Source: Microvirga lotononidis
GTDB taxonomy: Bacteria; Pseudomonadota; Alphaproteobacteria; Rhizobiales; Beijerinckiaceae
Direction: 5' to 3'
DNA length: 64,000 nt
Assembly: GCF_034627025.1 (NCBI RefSeq)
Contig: NZ_CP141048.1
Location: forward strand, 558,001-622,000
Shown here: positions 20,709 through 29,735 of the stretch, one piece after another
How the letters are laid out: each line of letters opens with the position of its first letter
Numbering within the stretch: the first letter of the stretch is position 1
The notes under the pieces: generated by a model
Seen by the model: only the letters and a program-made list of their open reading frames with translations
Told to the model about the DNA's origin: nothing
The model's database searches: none
Translations under genes and position numbers: made by a program

Positions 20709-21449
20709 TCATAAGCCGGTGACCGTCGCGATGCTGCACAATCCCAACGCCGTCGATGCCAGCACAAGGAACACCCCATCGCGCCTGTGAAACCCGGGCG
20801 CGTTCATGATCGTGCGTGGCGCATCGGGACTGAGCCCCCTCGCCTCCATGGCGATCGCCGTACGGCCGGCGCAGCGGATGGCGAAGGCGAGCAACGGGAT
20901 GACGAGGCTGATCAGCTCGAAAGGACTCGGAATGCGTCGCACGTGACGGCCGGATTTCATGGAGCGGGCGAGGCGCATCTGCTGCGCTTCACCGGCCAGA
21001 TCGGGCACGAGCTGCATCGCGGCGAATAACGAATAGCCGATGCGCGGCGGCAAGCCCGCATGTTGCATCAGGGATCGGACGAAGAGGCCGGGATCGGTGG
21101 TCAAGGCAAAGAACACCGAGATCATGCCGCAGGCGAGCGCGCGAAGAAAAAGAGTGATGCCGGCCGAGAAGGCAGGCGACGCGAGAAGGCCTTCACCCGC
21201 CATGCGCAGAGCGAAGTCGCTTTCCTGGCGGAATAGAAGACTGGTGGTGAGAAAGCCGAAGCCGAACAGGGCGAAGGGAACCATCAGGGTCAGGATCACC
21301 AGGGGCGAGGTGCGATTGAAGGTGATGAGCACAAGTGCAGGCACGAGGATCGCAGCTAGCTGGAAGCGTGGATCGAAGATCACGACGGAGGCGACGAGCC
21401 AGGCACAGCACACCGCAAGCTTCGATAGAGGATTGAGCGATTTCAGCAT
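20709..21449 (-). CDS. ykoC: ECF transporter T component, thiamine/HMP system (YkoC-like)
   Basis: A 246-residue membrane protein of the CbiQ/EcfT family with about five to six helices. The cytoplasmic coupling region shows the expected Ala-Arg-rich segments (MRLARSMKSGRHVRRIPSP and AMEARGLSPDAPR). Its start overlaps the end of the ATPase gene by seven bases. As the last gene of the TPP-riboswitch operon it should couple the ATPase to the YkoE substrate-binding subunit. Confidence 0.9.
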   Translation of the reverse strand: MLKSLNPLSKLAVCCAWLVASVVIFDPRFQLAAILVPALVLITFNRTSPLVILTLMVPFALFGFGFLTTSLLFRQESDFALRMAGEGLLASPAFSAGITLFLRALACGMISVFFALTTDPGLFVRSLMQHAGLPPRIGYSLFAAMQLVPDLAGEAQQMRLARSMKSGRHVRRIPSPFELISLVIPLLAFAIRCAGRTAIAMEARGLSPDAPRTIMNAPGFHRRDGVFLVLASTALGLCSIATVTGL

Positions 21450-23143
21450 GCGGCCACCGCCTCCAGCCTCGGCGCGACAGCCTCAAGCCAGCGCATCGCT
21501 GCAAGACAGGCAGGCTCTGTAAGCCCCGCACGAGCGAGCAGATCGGCGTTTCTCATCAGCTCCTCCGTCGCACCGTCCGCAAGGATGCCGCCCTCTCCCA
21601 CGATGATGGAGCGGGAGCAGAGTTTCAGCGCAAGATCCATGTCGTGCGTGATCAGCGCGATGGTACGGCCTTTCTCATGTAGTACGAGGATCTCCTGCGT
21701 GAGAAGCGCCGCGCCCTGGGCATCGAGTCCGGCCATGGGCTCGTCGAGCACAAGGAGGGGCCAACGGTCGGAAAGCGTGAGCGTTGCCAGAGCGAGCTTG
21801 CGCTTCTGGCCCTGCGAAAGCTCGAACGGATGGTTTGCTGCCCGATGCGTCAGACCCCAGGCTTCGAGCGCAGCCTCCGTGCGGATTGTCCTATCGTCCC
21901 CGCTTATGCGCTTTGGCCATGCGTCGAGCAGTTCCTCGCGCACGGTGCCGGCGGTGAACTGGCTCTCGGGGCGCTGGAAGGCATATCCGCCCGGTGGTCC
22001 TCTGCGCGTTCCGGCCTTCAAAGGCAGAAGACCCGCGAGAGTGAGACCCAGGGTGGACTTGCCTGCGCCGTTCCGGCCCAATATGCCGAGGATCTCACCC
22101 TCGCGGATGACGAGATTGATGCCACGCAGGACGGCAGGCCCCAGGAAAGGCGCACAATCGGCTTTCGATAATTGCACGAGCGCGGGAGCATCGGAGAGAA
22201 TGGTGGTGGGCTTGGCCGACGCGACGAAGCTCTCCACGGCGGGGCGCGCCTGCTCGAGGCGATGACACGGCGCATCCTCGGGATCGAGATGCGCAAGTGC
22301 TTCGCCGATGGAGAGCGGCGGAAGGGGCGCCGCAATTCCTGCCCGTGTCAGTTCATCATCGAGCGCGCTCGCGGCGGGGTACCAGATGCCGTGTGATTGC
22401 AGCAGCGTGCGCTCCTCGCGGAAGATGCTGCGCGGTTCGCCCTCTGCGATGATCGTACCGTCGCGGCCGAGAACGACCATCCGGTCGATGGCTTCGATCA
22501 GCCCATCGAGCCTGTGATCGACGATGAGAATTGTTCGCTCGCTTTCGCCAACCGTCAGCAGCATGTGCAGGCGGCGCGCCGCTTCCGGCGCGAGATGCGC
22601 CGTCGGCTCGTCGACGACGAAGAGCGGCACGTCCTGGACGAGAACGGCCGCCATTGCGACGAGCTGCCGCTCGCCGCCGGAGAGCTGGGTCGTGCGGCGC
22701 TGGCGCCAGTCCTCCGGCAAGCCGACTTTTCGCATGACCTCCGCGACGGCCTGCGCAATGCACTCGGGCGGCACGGCCCGGTTCTCGAGCGCGAAGGCGA
22801 GTTCATCCTCGATCCGCATGCCGCAGAGTGTCTGATCCGCATCCTGAAAATACTGCGCGACATGGCGTGCCCAGGCCCATGGTTTGCAGGTGGGGACATC
22901 GGCCTCGAACAGACGCACCTCTCCCCTCACCTCCGCCGGGATGCTGGTGGGGATCAGCCCCGTCAGGGTCAGCAACAGCGTGGATTTTCCGGAGCCCGAC
23001 GGCCCGAGCAGAAGCAGGCGCTCGCCCCGGTGGACCTGCAGGTTCAAGGGCCCGACAGCAGGGCGTTTGGCGAAGGGATAAACGACTTCGACCCCGCGCC
23101 ACTCCGCGGCGGGATCAGGCGGCAGCGGAGCGTTTGTCGACAT
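21443..23143 (-). CDS. ykoD: ECF transporter double ATPase, thiamine/HMP system (YkoD-like)
   Basis: A 566-residue fusion of two ABC ATPases. The first has Walker A GPSGSGKST, signature LSGGERQLVAMAAVL and Walker B LFVVDEPTAHL. The second has GRNGAGKST, LSQGQKRKLALATLTL and LLVLDEPMAGLD. This matches YkoD of the ykoFEDC thiamine/hydroxymethylpyrimidine (HMP) systems. The start at 23143 overlaps the end of ykoE by 29 bases; a longer frame to 23212 lies inside ykoE. The protein powers uptake from the cytoplasmic face. Confidence 0.93.
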   Translation of the reverse strand: MSTNAPLPPDPAAEWRGVEVVYPFAKRPAVGPLNLQVHRGERLLLLGPSGSGKSTLLLTLTGLIPTSIPAEVRGEVRLFEADVPTCKPWAWARHVAQYFQDADQTLCGMRIEDELAFALENRAVPPECIAQAVAEVMRKVGLPEDWRQRRTTQLSGGERQLVAMAAVLVQDVPLFVVDEPTAHLAPEAARRLHMLLTVGESERTILIVDHRLDGLIEAIDRMVVLGRDGTIIAEGEPRSIFREERTLLQSHGIWYPAASALDDELTRAGIAAPLPPLSIGEALAHLDPEDAPCHRLEQARPAVESFVASAKPTTILSDAPALVQLSKADCAPFLGPAVLRGINLVIREGEILGILGRNGAGKSTLGLTLAGLLPLKAGTRRGPPGGYAFQRPESQFTAGTVREELLDAWPKRISGDDRTIRTEAALEAWGLTHRAANHPFELSQGQKRKLALATLTLSDRWPLLVLDEPMAGLDAQGAALLTQEILVLHEKGRTIALITHDMDLALKLCSRSIIVGEGGILADGATEELMRNADLLARAGLTEPACLAAMRWLEAVAPRLEAVAAC

Positions 23144-23699
23144 CGATCGCAAGGCCTGCGAGTGCCCCGGTCTTGTAGAGCGCCTGCACGATAGCATGGG
23201 CGAGCCACCCACCGAGCACCGCGCCGCTCAACGTGCGCAACACGAACATGGCGATGAGCAATGTGGGCTGCAGCGCGCCGTAATCGAACCGGATCCAGGT
23301 GTAGATGTAGGAAAAGACCGCAGCGCCGACACCCGCGGCCATCAAGACCGGAAGCGAATAATTGCGCCAGCGCGTCGCGGCAAAGACCGCCTCTGCGCCG
23401 GCACCCTGGACGATCCCGCTGACCACGAGCAGCAATCCCGCAGGGCTCCCCAGCAGCACCTGCACGGCCGCCGCCAAGACCTCCGCCGCGAAGGCGGCGC
23501 CCGGCTTGCGGATGATGGCGGCCGCCACCATCGAGGCGACGAACCAGAAACCCATCACCACATCCATCGTCAGAGGGCCGAAGACCGCTTGTGCGATCAG
23601 CCAAACCTGCACCCATCCGAGATAGAGCACGGCGAACACCGCGCCGATCACGGTGACGATGAGGGTCTCTCTCAACGTCCAGCCACGCGTCACGGACAT
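23115..23699 (-). CDS. ykoE: ECF transporter S component, thiamine/HMP system (YkoE-like)
   Basis: A 194-residue membrane protein with about six helices (for example TLIVTVIGAVFAVLYLGWVQ and LLLVVSGIVQGAGAEAVFAA). It matches the YkoE S-component family that selects hydroxymethylpyrimidine or thiamine. It is preceded by an AGGAGGTCGTC ribosome site and lies 26 bases after ykoF. The TPP riboswitch upstream of the operon supports the substrate call. Confidence 0.92.
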   Translation of the reverse strand: MSVTRGWTLRETLIVTVIGAVFAVLYLGWVQVWLIAQAVFGPLTMDVVMGFWFVASMVAAAIIRKPGAAFAAEVLAAAVQVLLGSPAGLLLVVSGIVQGAGAEAVFAATRWRNYSLPVLMAAGVGAAVFSYIYTWIRFDYGALQPTLLIAMFVLRTLSGAVLGGWLAHAIVQALYKTGALAGLAIDVDKRSAAA

Positions 23700-23725
23700 G
23701 ACGACCTCCTAGTTGACGACGGAAA

Positions 23726-24334
23726 TTAGGCCTTGCTCGGACTGTTAGCCGAGACCTTGAGATCGAGCGCCACATGGCCCTGCGGCGCACCGAAGCGCAG
23801 AAAGGCCTCGCTCAACGTGGCGAAGACCGGGCCCGCATCGCCGCACAGCTTGGTGCAGAAGTTCTTCGAGCGATCGAAGACTCCGGATCGTTTGAGGAAA
23901 TCGATGCAGCCGTAGATCTCGTCCATATGGTGCCCGCTACCAAGCGGATAAAGCGAGAATTGCGCTGCGACGACCTGCCCTGTGCGTGGCGCCGTCTCGA
24001 CATGCCTGACAGCGGCGGCGATGCGGCTCTCGAGAGGTCTATCGTCGCTCGAACCGGCGATCGGCGTACAGATCGGATCGTCAGGCTCGCCGGGGCAACC
24101 ACGCGATACGGTTGCGGCCAGGACGCAGTGAACGCCGCGACGCGAGGCTGCCAGAAACAGATCGCGCATGGCCGGAAAGAGCTGCTCAGGTGGGCCGACG
24201 ATCAACGTCGAGAGGTCGTCGGTCTCTATCCGGAAGTTTGATCGGTAAGGATCGAGCGCTCCGATGGCACCGAGGATGACGCCGACGAAGTCGTCGGTCA
24301 TCGGATAGAGGGAAATCTGTGCGCCGGAAAACAT
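23726..24334 (-). CDS. ykoF: YkoF-family thiamine/HMP-binding protein
   Basis: A 202-residue soluble protein with two related halves, each starting with the YkoF strand (GAQISLYPMTDDF near residue 4, AAQFSLYPLGSGHHMD near residue 124). In Bacillus YkoF such paired ferredoxin-like domains bind thiamine and HMP. It is the first gene of the riboswitch operon. I chose the ATG at 24334, five bases after a GAGG site; a GTG two codons earlier is the alternative. The ribosome site lies at the 3' edge of the TPP aptamer, so ligand binding can plausibly hide it. Confidence 0.92.
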   Translation of the reverse strand: MFSGAQISLYPMTDDFVGVILGAIGALDPYRSNFRIETDDLSTLIVGPPEQLFPAMRDLFLAASRRGVHCVLAATVSRGCPGEPDDPICTPIAGSSDDRPLESRIAAAVRHVETAPRTGQVVAAQFSLYPLGSGHHMDEIYGCIDFLKRSGVFDRSKNFCTKLCGDAGPVFATLSEAFLRFGAPQGHVALDLKVSANSPSKA

Positions 24335-24340
24335 CGCCAC

Positions 24341-24430
24341 CTCGCTCCGCTGGCATTACCCAGATCAGCTTGAGGGTCCAACGGCTTCGCGCCGTCATCT
24401 CAGCCCCGGCTATACGGAGCACCCCTGTCG
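24341..24430 (-). promoter_or_regulatory. TPP riboswitch (thi-box) upstream of ykoFEDC
   Basis: Read on the minus strand, the conserved thi-box elements occur in order: AGGGGTGC, GGGGCTGAGAT, GACCCTCAAGCTGATCTGG and GTAATGCCAGCGGAG. The aptamer ends against the GAGG ribosome site of ykoF. No run of U follows, so control is probably at translation start, as in most proteobacterial TPP switches. The regulated genes are thiamine/HMP uptake genes, which fits. Confidence 0.95.
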
Positions 24431-24501
24431 GATTGGATTTTCTTAGCACCTTTCATGGCCGCATGGCAAGCGTGCCGCGTGCCCGATGCGGATCGCGATA
24501 T

Positions 24502-25233
24502 CTACCGGACGGTGATCTGATCCTTGATCCTCTCGTAGGTGCCGCGACGCACCACGCGCTTGTTCACCAGATCCTCCACGGACTTGTAAGGACGTCCCCT
24601 GATGATGGCGCGGCCGAGAGAACCGGCACCTTTCAATTTGTTCAGATCCTCGATCGAGCTCTTGTTGAGGTCGACGAGGTCAGAAGCGGGACCGCCCGCC
24701 GGGGCGGCGGGATCCGTGAGATTCGCCTGTTGCGTCACCGTGCCCGTCAAGTTCATGTCCGAGCGCGTTGCGGCCCGAGGCTTTGAGGGCTCCTTCCTGG
24801 ACGATTGACCGATGACGGCCTCGAACTGCTTCAACACGGCAAGGGATCGATCGCGCGATTGTCCGATGGCAACGGCGTCGATGGCAGGTTCGGCGAAGGA
24901 TTGGTCCCATTCATCCTCGTCCGCCTCCGGCAGCGGAGCCGCAACTGGCGGCTTCCTGGGCAGCACCATCGGGGCTGCCGGATCCGCATCGGCCACTTGG
25001 AGGGGCATCGTCCGGTCAGGAGGGACTGGGGCTCTGGGCTCCACGGTGATGGTTTGCGGCGGAGCGGCCGCTACCATGCCCTCCCTGGCGGGACCGCTTT
25101 CCTGAAACCGCCAGAGGGCGAGCCACCCGGCGCTCATGAGGCCAACCACCAGCAGAACGCGCATGGCCAGCCGGGCCGCGTTGTCGTTCGGTTCGCTGGG
25201 CGCTCGCGTTCGAGACAGATCGCCAACGTGCAT
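24502..25233 (-). CDS. Helix-hairpin-helix (ComEA-like) membrane protein
   Basis: A 243-residue protein with one membrane helix near residues 24-42 (MRVLLVVGLMSAGWLALW), a long Pro/Ala-rich acidic middle, and a C-terminal helix-hairpin-helix domain (about 187-243, VDLNKSSIEDLNKLKGAG, then YKSVEDLVNKRVV). That last domain is like the DNA-binding unit of ComEA. The start at 25233 follows GAGGATCCT; earlier in-frame ATGs at 25251 and 25248 have no good ribosome site. DNA uptake is possible but not supported by neighbouring competence genes. Confidence 0.8.
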   Translation of the reverse strand: MHVGDLSRTRAPSEPNDNAARLAMRVLLVVGLMSAGWLALWRFQESGPAREGMVAAAPPQTITVEPRAPVPPDRTMPLQVADADPAAPMVLPRKPPVAAPLPEADEDEWDQSFAEPAIDAVAIGQSRDRSLAVLKQFEAVIGQSSRKEPSKPRAATRSDMNLTGTVTQQANLTDPAAPAGGPASDLVDLNKSSIEDLNKLKGAGSLGRAIIRGRPYKSVEDLVNKRVVRRGTYERIKDQITVR

Positions 25234-25417
25234 AGGATCCTCGCACATCACATCGATGACGGAACCGTGGGAAGGCTAGAGCTAGACGGCGGATGTGGCG
25301 CAGGCGTGGCAAGGCACGCCTGTAAAGGACCTTCACCGACAATTTCGGATAGGTGTGGGTGTTTTGCACGCAACCCGTGGGATACGTGACAGCATCACAT
25401 TCAATAACATCACACGT

Positions 25418-26353
25418 TCAGACAGGGCGTACCTTTGCAGGCGCACCGAGGGTACATTCGAGATTGGATCGATCCCATCGGCCCGCATCGGCGGCGGCAT
25501 TGTAGGTGGTGACGAGAAAATCGAGCAGCAGAGCGTCGGGATCCTTTGCCTGGCGCACGGTATCATAGGGCAAGACGAACTCACCGAGAGTGGTGTCGAA
25601 AGAGGCACCCGGTGCGACGACAGCATCGCGAAAGCCCGGCGGCTCAGGATAGGCATAGGAATAGAAGGCTGGCTGCGGGAAGGCATCGCTGCCGGGCCAG
25701 AAGCCTGCGCTCGAAACCTCGTGCGAATAGGCCTCGCGGGTCACATCGTCCGGCAGACCGGGCACGCCGCCGGGATGCAGCGGCGCGGCCCGCCCGGAAA
25801 AGCGCGTCACGGCGAGATCGAAACTGCCCCAGAAGAAATGCACCGGAGAGGTCTTTCCAACAAACCCGCTGCGGAACAGCTTGAACACCCGGTCCACCTG
25901 CAAGAGCACTCGCCAGAAGCGATGGGCCGCGTCCCGGTCGTAAGAGGCATGAACCCGATCCTCGGAGAAAGGAATGGGATCGGCGACCTCGTTCGGCGTC
26001 TCGTTGATGGTCACATCGATGCCGATATCCCTCAGGATCGTGAGAAGCCGCGAGTAAAAATCGGCGACGCTCTGCGGCTGCAGCGGCAGTTCCCTCTCCT
26101 CCCCGTTGCTCGTACGCACGCGTAGCAGATGAGAGGTGAAGTCGAACTCGAGTTCGAGGATTTCGTGGCCGACGGGAATGGGCGAGGTTCCAAGCCCCCG
26201 GGCTGTCACGTAGAGCGGGACTTGCCAGCCGTGATTGACCCAAGGCGAAAGGGAAAGCCGGATCTTACCGACGATCTGCGTCCAGAGTTGAAGGGTCGTC
26301 GCCGCGTCGCGCCAAGCGGGATAGGGCAGTTCGGGCCAGGATGCGTCTTGCAT
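25418..26353 (-). CDS. DUF5996 family protein
   Basis: A 311-residue cytoplasmic protein of a widespread uncharacterised family. Landmarks include WPELPYPAWRDAATTLQLWTQ at the N-terminus, the central WRVLLQVDRVFKLFRSGFVGK and VHFFWGSFDLAVTRFSGR, and a C-terminal EFVLPYDTVR block. A GGAGG site lies seven bases before the ATG. No catalytic role is known for the family. Confidence 0.88.
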   Translation of the reverse strand: MQDASWPELPYPAWRDAATTLQLWTQIVGKIRLSLSPWVNHGWQVPLYVTARGLGTSPIPVGHEILELEFDFTSHLLRVRTSNGEERELPLQPQSVADFYSRLLTILRDIGIDVTINETPNEVADPIPFSEDRVHASYDRDAAHRFWRVLLQVDRVFKLFRSGFVGKTSPVHFFWGSFDLAVTRFSGRAAPLHPGGVPGLPDDVTREAYSHEVSSAGFWPGSDAFPQPAFYSYAYPEPPGFRDAVVAPGASFDTTLGEFVLPYDTVRQAKDPDALLLDFLVTTYNAAADAGRWDRSNLECTLGAPAKVRPV

Positions 26354-26516
26354 CGAATGCCTCCGTGATAAACGGATCTCAAATCGAGTAGATCATCGTT
26401 CAGCCCAGGCAGCAAGGCGGCCTGAATGGGAGAACACCCGAATGGGCATCGAAGCTATAGATGACGGTGCGGCCGCCATTCCATCGGAGTGCCGGCCGCA
26501 CCGAGGATCGGGGCGA

Positions 26517-26795
26517 TCACGCGGCCGGGCGCATGCCGGCTGCGATGTCGGTCGGAATCTCGATATCGACCTCCAGGGTCGACACGGAGGCGCCGCGGTC
26601 CATCTTGATCTGCACATTGTCCTGCGGGACCGACATGTGCTTGGCGATCACGGCCATGATCTCCTCGCGCAGGATCGCCACGAGATCGGATTCGCCACCA
26701 CCGACGATGGTGCGCTCATGGGCGAGCAGGACCTGGAGCCGCTCGCGGGCGACGGGCGCGGACGTGTTGCGCTTGAAGAAACTGAACAGGCTCAT
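26517..26795 (-). CDS. minE: Cell division topological specificity factor MinE
   Basis: A 92-residue MinE. The N-terminal membrane-targeting and MinD-binding region ([28 protein letters not shown]) is followed by the dimerisation domain ([17 protein letters not shown], then LEVDIEIP). It stimulates MinD ATPase and drives pole-to-pole oscillation. The ATG overlaps the minD stop by four bases. A GGAGGG ribosome site lies in the end of minD. Confidence 0.96.
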   Translation of the reverse strand: MSLFSFFKRNTSAPVARERLQVLLAHERTIVGGGESDLVAILREEIMAVIAKHMSVPQDNVQIKMDRGASVSTLEVDIEIPTDIAAGMRPAA

Positions 26796-27601
26796 GCGGC
26801 CCTCCGTGAGAAGAGTTTGCTGAAAAGACCGCGCTGCTTCTGCACTTCGACGACGGTCTCGCCCTGGAGCTTGCGCACGGCATCGAGATAGGCGCGGGCC
26901 GGCGCGGAGTTCGGGCTGCCGAGCGTCACTGGCGCGCCGAGATTCGACGAGCGCAGCACTTCCGTGCTTTCGGGGATGATGGCGAGAAGCGGGATCGAAA
27001 GGATCTCCAGCACATCCTCGACCTTGAGGATCTCGCCACGCTGCGCGCGGGCATTGTCGTAGCGCGTGAGCAGGAGATGCTTCTCCACTTGCTCGCCATT
27101 CTCCGCCTTCTCGGTCTTGGAATCGAGGAGCCCGATGATACGGTCGGAATCGCGGATGGAGGAAACTTCCGGGTTCGTCACGACGACAGCCACATCCGCA
27201 TGGCGCATGGCGAGCGTCGCACCGCGCTCGATCCCGGCCGGGCTGTCGCAGATGATCCAGTCGAACTTCTCGCGAAGGCCGTTGATGACGCGCTCGACGC
27301 CTTCCTCGGTGAGGTTGTCCTTGTCGCGGGTCTGAGAGGCGGGCAGCAGGAAAAGAGTCTCTATGCGCTTGTCGCGAATGAGGGCCTGGTCGAGCTTGGC
27401 ATCACCCTTGACAACATTGATGAGATCGAACACCACCCGGCGCTCGGCGCCCATGATCAGGTCGAGATTGCGCAGGCCGACATCGAAATCGACCACGGCC
27501 ACCTTCTTCCCGCTCTGCGCCAGTGCCGCGCCAAGCGCGGCCGTGGAAGTCGTCTTTCCGACACCGCCCTTGCCCGATGTCACGACAAGTACTTTCGCCA
27601 T
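26792..27601 (-). CDS. minD: Septum site-determining protein MinD
   Basis: A 269-residue deviant-Walker ATPase. The P-loop KGGVGKTT is at residues 11-18, switch regions follow ([23 protein letters not shown]), and the C-terminal amphipathic membrane helix ([13 protein letters not shown]) is present. It places MinC and MinE on the membrane to block polar division. The usual upstream minC is absent: 5' of minD lies a 353-base gap and then a gene on the other strand. Confidence 0.96.
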   Translation of the reverse strand: MAKVLVVTSGKGGVGKTTSTAALGAALAQSGKKVAVVDFDVGLRNLDLIMGAERRVVFDLINVVKGDAKLDQALIRDKRIETLFLLPASQTRDKDNLTEEGVERVINGLREKFDWIICDSPAGIERGATLAMRHADVAVVVTNPEVSSIRDSDRIIGLLDSKTEKAENGEQVEKHLLLTRYDNARAQRGEILKVEDVLEILSIPLLAIIPESTEVLRSSNLGAPVTLGSPNSAPARAYLDAVRKLQGETVVEVQKQRGLFSKLFSRRAA

Positions 27602-27789
27602 CCTTGGTTCTCCTCGCCCTACAAATCTGTCCCTGCGACGGCATCACCATCAGGTTCCCCGGAGGACCGCAGAACATGGTCGGAGAGCGGAGGCGGATCA
27701 GGCTATCGCGGATTTGTTACGCTACGTAATGCATCTTATTCGACGCCATTCATGGTTACCGGGTGGTTAACATTTCCGGTTTCAACCAA

Positions 27790-27807
27790 GTTTTTTGTTG
27801 AAAAAAC
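27790..27807. promoter_or_regulatory. AT-rich inverted repeat in the minD / ABC importer divergent region
   Basis: The 353-base gap 27602-27954 between minD and the divergent ABC importer contains GTTTTTT-GTTG-AAAAAAC, a 7-bp perfect inverted repeat in a strikingly A/T-rich setting. It could be a regulator site for the importer or a promoter element. I see no open reading frame of interest in the gap. Confidence 0.35.
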
Positions 27808-27954
27808 AAGAGTTTCAGCCAATCGGAGGCATTCTGAGGATTGTTGTCCTCTGCCCGCAAGCAAAGCGGCTCCCGTGAACGTCGCTTCGCCCCGTCCCAT
27901 TGACCTTCAGCCGGGAATCCCTAGCCTTGAACCGACGTCTCTGGAGATCTTCCG

Positions 27955-28929
27955 ATGCGGCATGGATGGCGGATTCTTCTTCTGTCGGCGCTATCGCTCG
28001 TTGCGGCGCATGCCCCGACCTGGGCTCAGCAGGCAACGACGGTCCGGGTCGGACATTTCCCGAACATCACCCATGTTCAAGCCCTGGTGGCCCGCGCCTT
28101 CGAGCGGCAGGGTCGCAACTGGTTCGCAGAGCGTCTCGGGCCCGGCGTGAAGGTTGAATGGTATGTCTACAATGCCGGTCCGAGCGCCATGGAGGCGATT
28201 TTCGCCAAGTCGCTCGATCTGACCTATGTCGGCCCGAACCCGGCGCTCAATGCCTATGCCCGCTCCCGTGGAGCCGAGGTCCGCGTGATTGCCGGCGCCG
28301 TCAACGGAGGTTCGGCCCTCGTCGTGCAGGGGGATTCGACCCTGACCAAGCCCGCCGACTTCAAAGGCAAGCGCATCGCCACGCCGCAATTCGGCAACAC
28401 GCAGGACGTGGCGGCCCGGGCCTGGCTCGTTGCAGGCGGATTGCGCATCACGCAGACCGGCGGCGATGCGCAGGTGGTTCCCACCAGCAATCCGGATCAG
28501 CTCTCCCTCTTCCAGGGCAGGCAGCTCGATGCGGTGTGGACCGTGGAGCCGTGGGTGTCGCGGCTCGAATCCGAAGCCGGAGGCAAGATCCTGGTGGAGG
28601 AGAAGGACGCCATCACCACGATCCTCGTGTCGAGCGTCGACTTTCTGGCAAAGAACCGCGATCTCGCCAAACGCTTCGTCGTCGCCCATCGCGAACTCAC
28701 CGACTGGATTCAGAAGAACCCGGACGAAGCCCAACGCATGGCCCGCGACGAGTTGAAGGCGTCCTTTCGCCTCGACATGCCGCCCGAGCTTGTCGCCAAG
28801 GCCTGGAGCCGCATGGTGATCACGCCGGATACGTCGCGCGAGGCGTTCCAATCCTTCGTGACCAGCGCCCAGCAGGTCGGATTTCTGCGCGATACGCCCG
28901 ATCTGTCCCGTCTGATCGAGGCGCCTTGA
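27955..28929 (+). CDS. ABC transporter substrate-binding protein (sulfonate/nitrate/taurine type)
   Basis: A 324-residue exported protein with a Sec signal (RHGWRILLLSALSLVAAHA, cleaved near AQQA). The mature part is SsuA/TauA/NrtA-like: VRVGHFPNITHVQALVA, then YNAGPSAMEAIFAKSLDL and DAVWTVEPWVSRLE. It delivers the substrate to the permease. A GGAGATCTTCCG site precedes the ATG. The stop overlaps the ATPase start by one base (TGATG). Substrate within the sulfonate/nitrate/THI5 superfamily cannot be decided here. Confidence 0.9.
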   Translation: MRHGWRILLLSALSLVAAHAPTWAQQATTVRVGHFPNITHVQALVARAFERQGRNWFAERLGPGVKVEWYVYNAGPSAMEAIFAKSLDLTYVGPNPALNAYARSRGAEVRVIAGAVNGGSALVVQGDSTLTKPADFKGKRIATPQFGNTQDVAARAWLVAGGLRITQTGGDAQVVPTSNPDQLSLFQGRQLDAVWTVEPWVSRLESEAGGKILVEEKDAITTILVSSVDFLAKNRDLAKRFVVAHRELTDWIQKNPDEAQRMARDELKASFRLDMPPELVAKAWSRMVITPDTSREAFQSFVTSAQQVGFLRDTPDLSRLIEAP

Positions 28930-29735
28930 TGGAGGCACTCGACAGGAATGCCATGACCGGACGACCGGCAAAGCTGATCATCGAGGGAGTTTCCAAGCGC
29001 TTCATCTCGTCACGAGCCATGGTGCAGGCTCTCGACAATGTGTCATTGACCATCGCCGACGGGGAATTCGTCTGCCTGGTCGGACCGAGCGGATGCGGCA
29101 AGTCCACGCTTCTCGACATCATCGCCGGCCTGACCAAGCCTGATGCGGGACGTGTTCTCGCCGATGGAAGGACCGTGGCAGGACCGGGCCGCGAACGTCT
29201 CGTCATGTTCCAGGAATCCGCGCTCTTCCCTTGGCTCGACGCGTTCGGCAACGTGATGTTCGGGCTCAAGCTGCGTCCCGACCTCACGAATGCGCAGCGC
29301 AAGGAGATCGCACGTCATTTCCTGAATCTCGTCGGCCTCAGCAAATTCGAGCACGCGCAGGTTCACGAGCTCTCGGGCGGCATGAAGCAGCGCGTCGCCT
29401 TGGCCCGCGCCCTGGCTCCGGATCCTCACGTTCTGCTCATGGACGAGCCCTTCGGAGCGCTGGACGCCATGACCCGCGACCAGCTCTATGACGACATCCA
29501 GCAGATCTGGATGGAAAGCCGCAAGACCATCGTGTTCGTCACGCACAATGTGCGCGAGGCCGTTTGCCTGGGAGATCGCGTCGTCCTCATGTCGCCCTCG
29601 CCCGGACGCATCCAGCAGATCTTCGACGTTCCCCTGCCGCGCCCGCGCGACATCAACAGCCCGGAGCTCGCCGGCTATGCATCGAAGATCGCCGCGGCGC
29701 TCAAAGGCACGCTGACGGAGGCATTCTCGGAATGA
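28929..29735 (+). CDS. ABC transporter ATP-binding protein (SsuB/TauB type)
   Basis: A 268-residue ATPase: Walker A GPSGCGKST, signature LSGGMKQRVALARAL, Walker B VLLMDEPFGALDAMTR, and the H-loop FVTHNVREAV. This matches SsuB/TauB/NrtD. The frame is open further upstream inside the previous gene, but the start at 28929 (or the ATG at 28953) gives the family length. It ends with a four-base overlap with the permease. Confidence 0.93.
   Translation: MEALDRNAMTGRPAKLIIEGVSKRFISSRAMVQALDNVSLTIADGEFVCLVGPSGCGKSTLLDIIAGLTKPDAGRVLADGRTVAGPGRERLVMFQESALFPWLDAFGNVMFGLKLRPDLTNAQRKEIARHFLNLVGLSKFEHAQVHELSGGMKQRVALARALAPDPHVLLMDEPFGALDAMTRDQLYDDIQQIWMESRKTIVFVTHNVREAVCLGDRVVLMSPSPGRIQQIFDVPLPRPRDINSPELAGYASKIAAALKGTLTEAFSE

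Noticed and set aside
24502..25233. Competence (DNA uptake) locus
   Set aside because: The C-terminal helix-hairpin-helix resembles ComEA, but no comEC or other competence genes are adjacent, so a competence role was not assigned.
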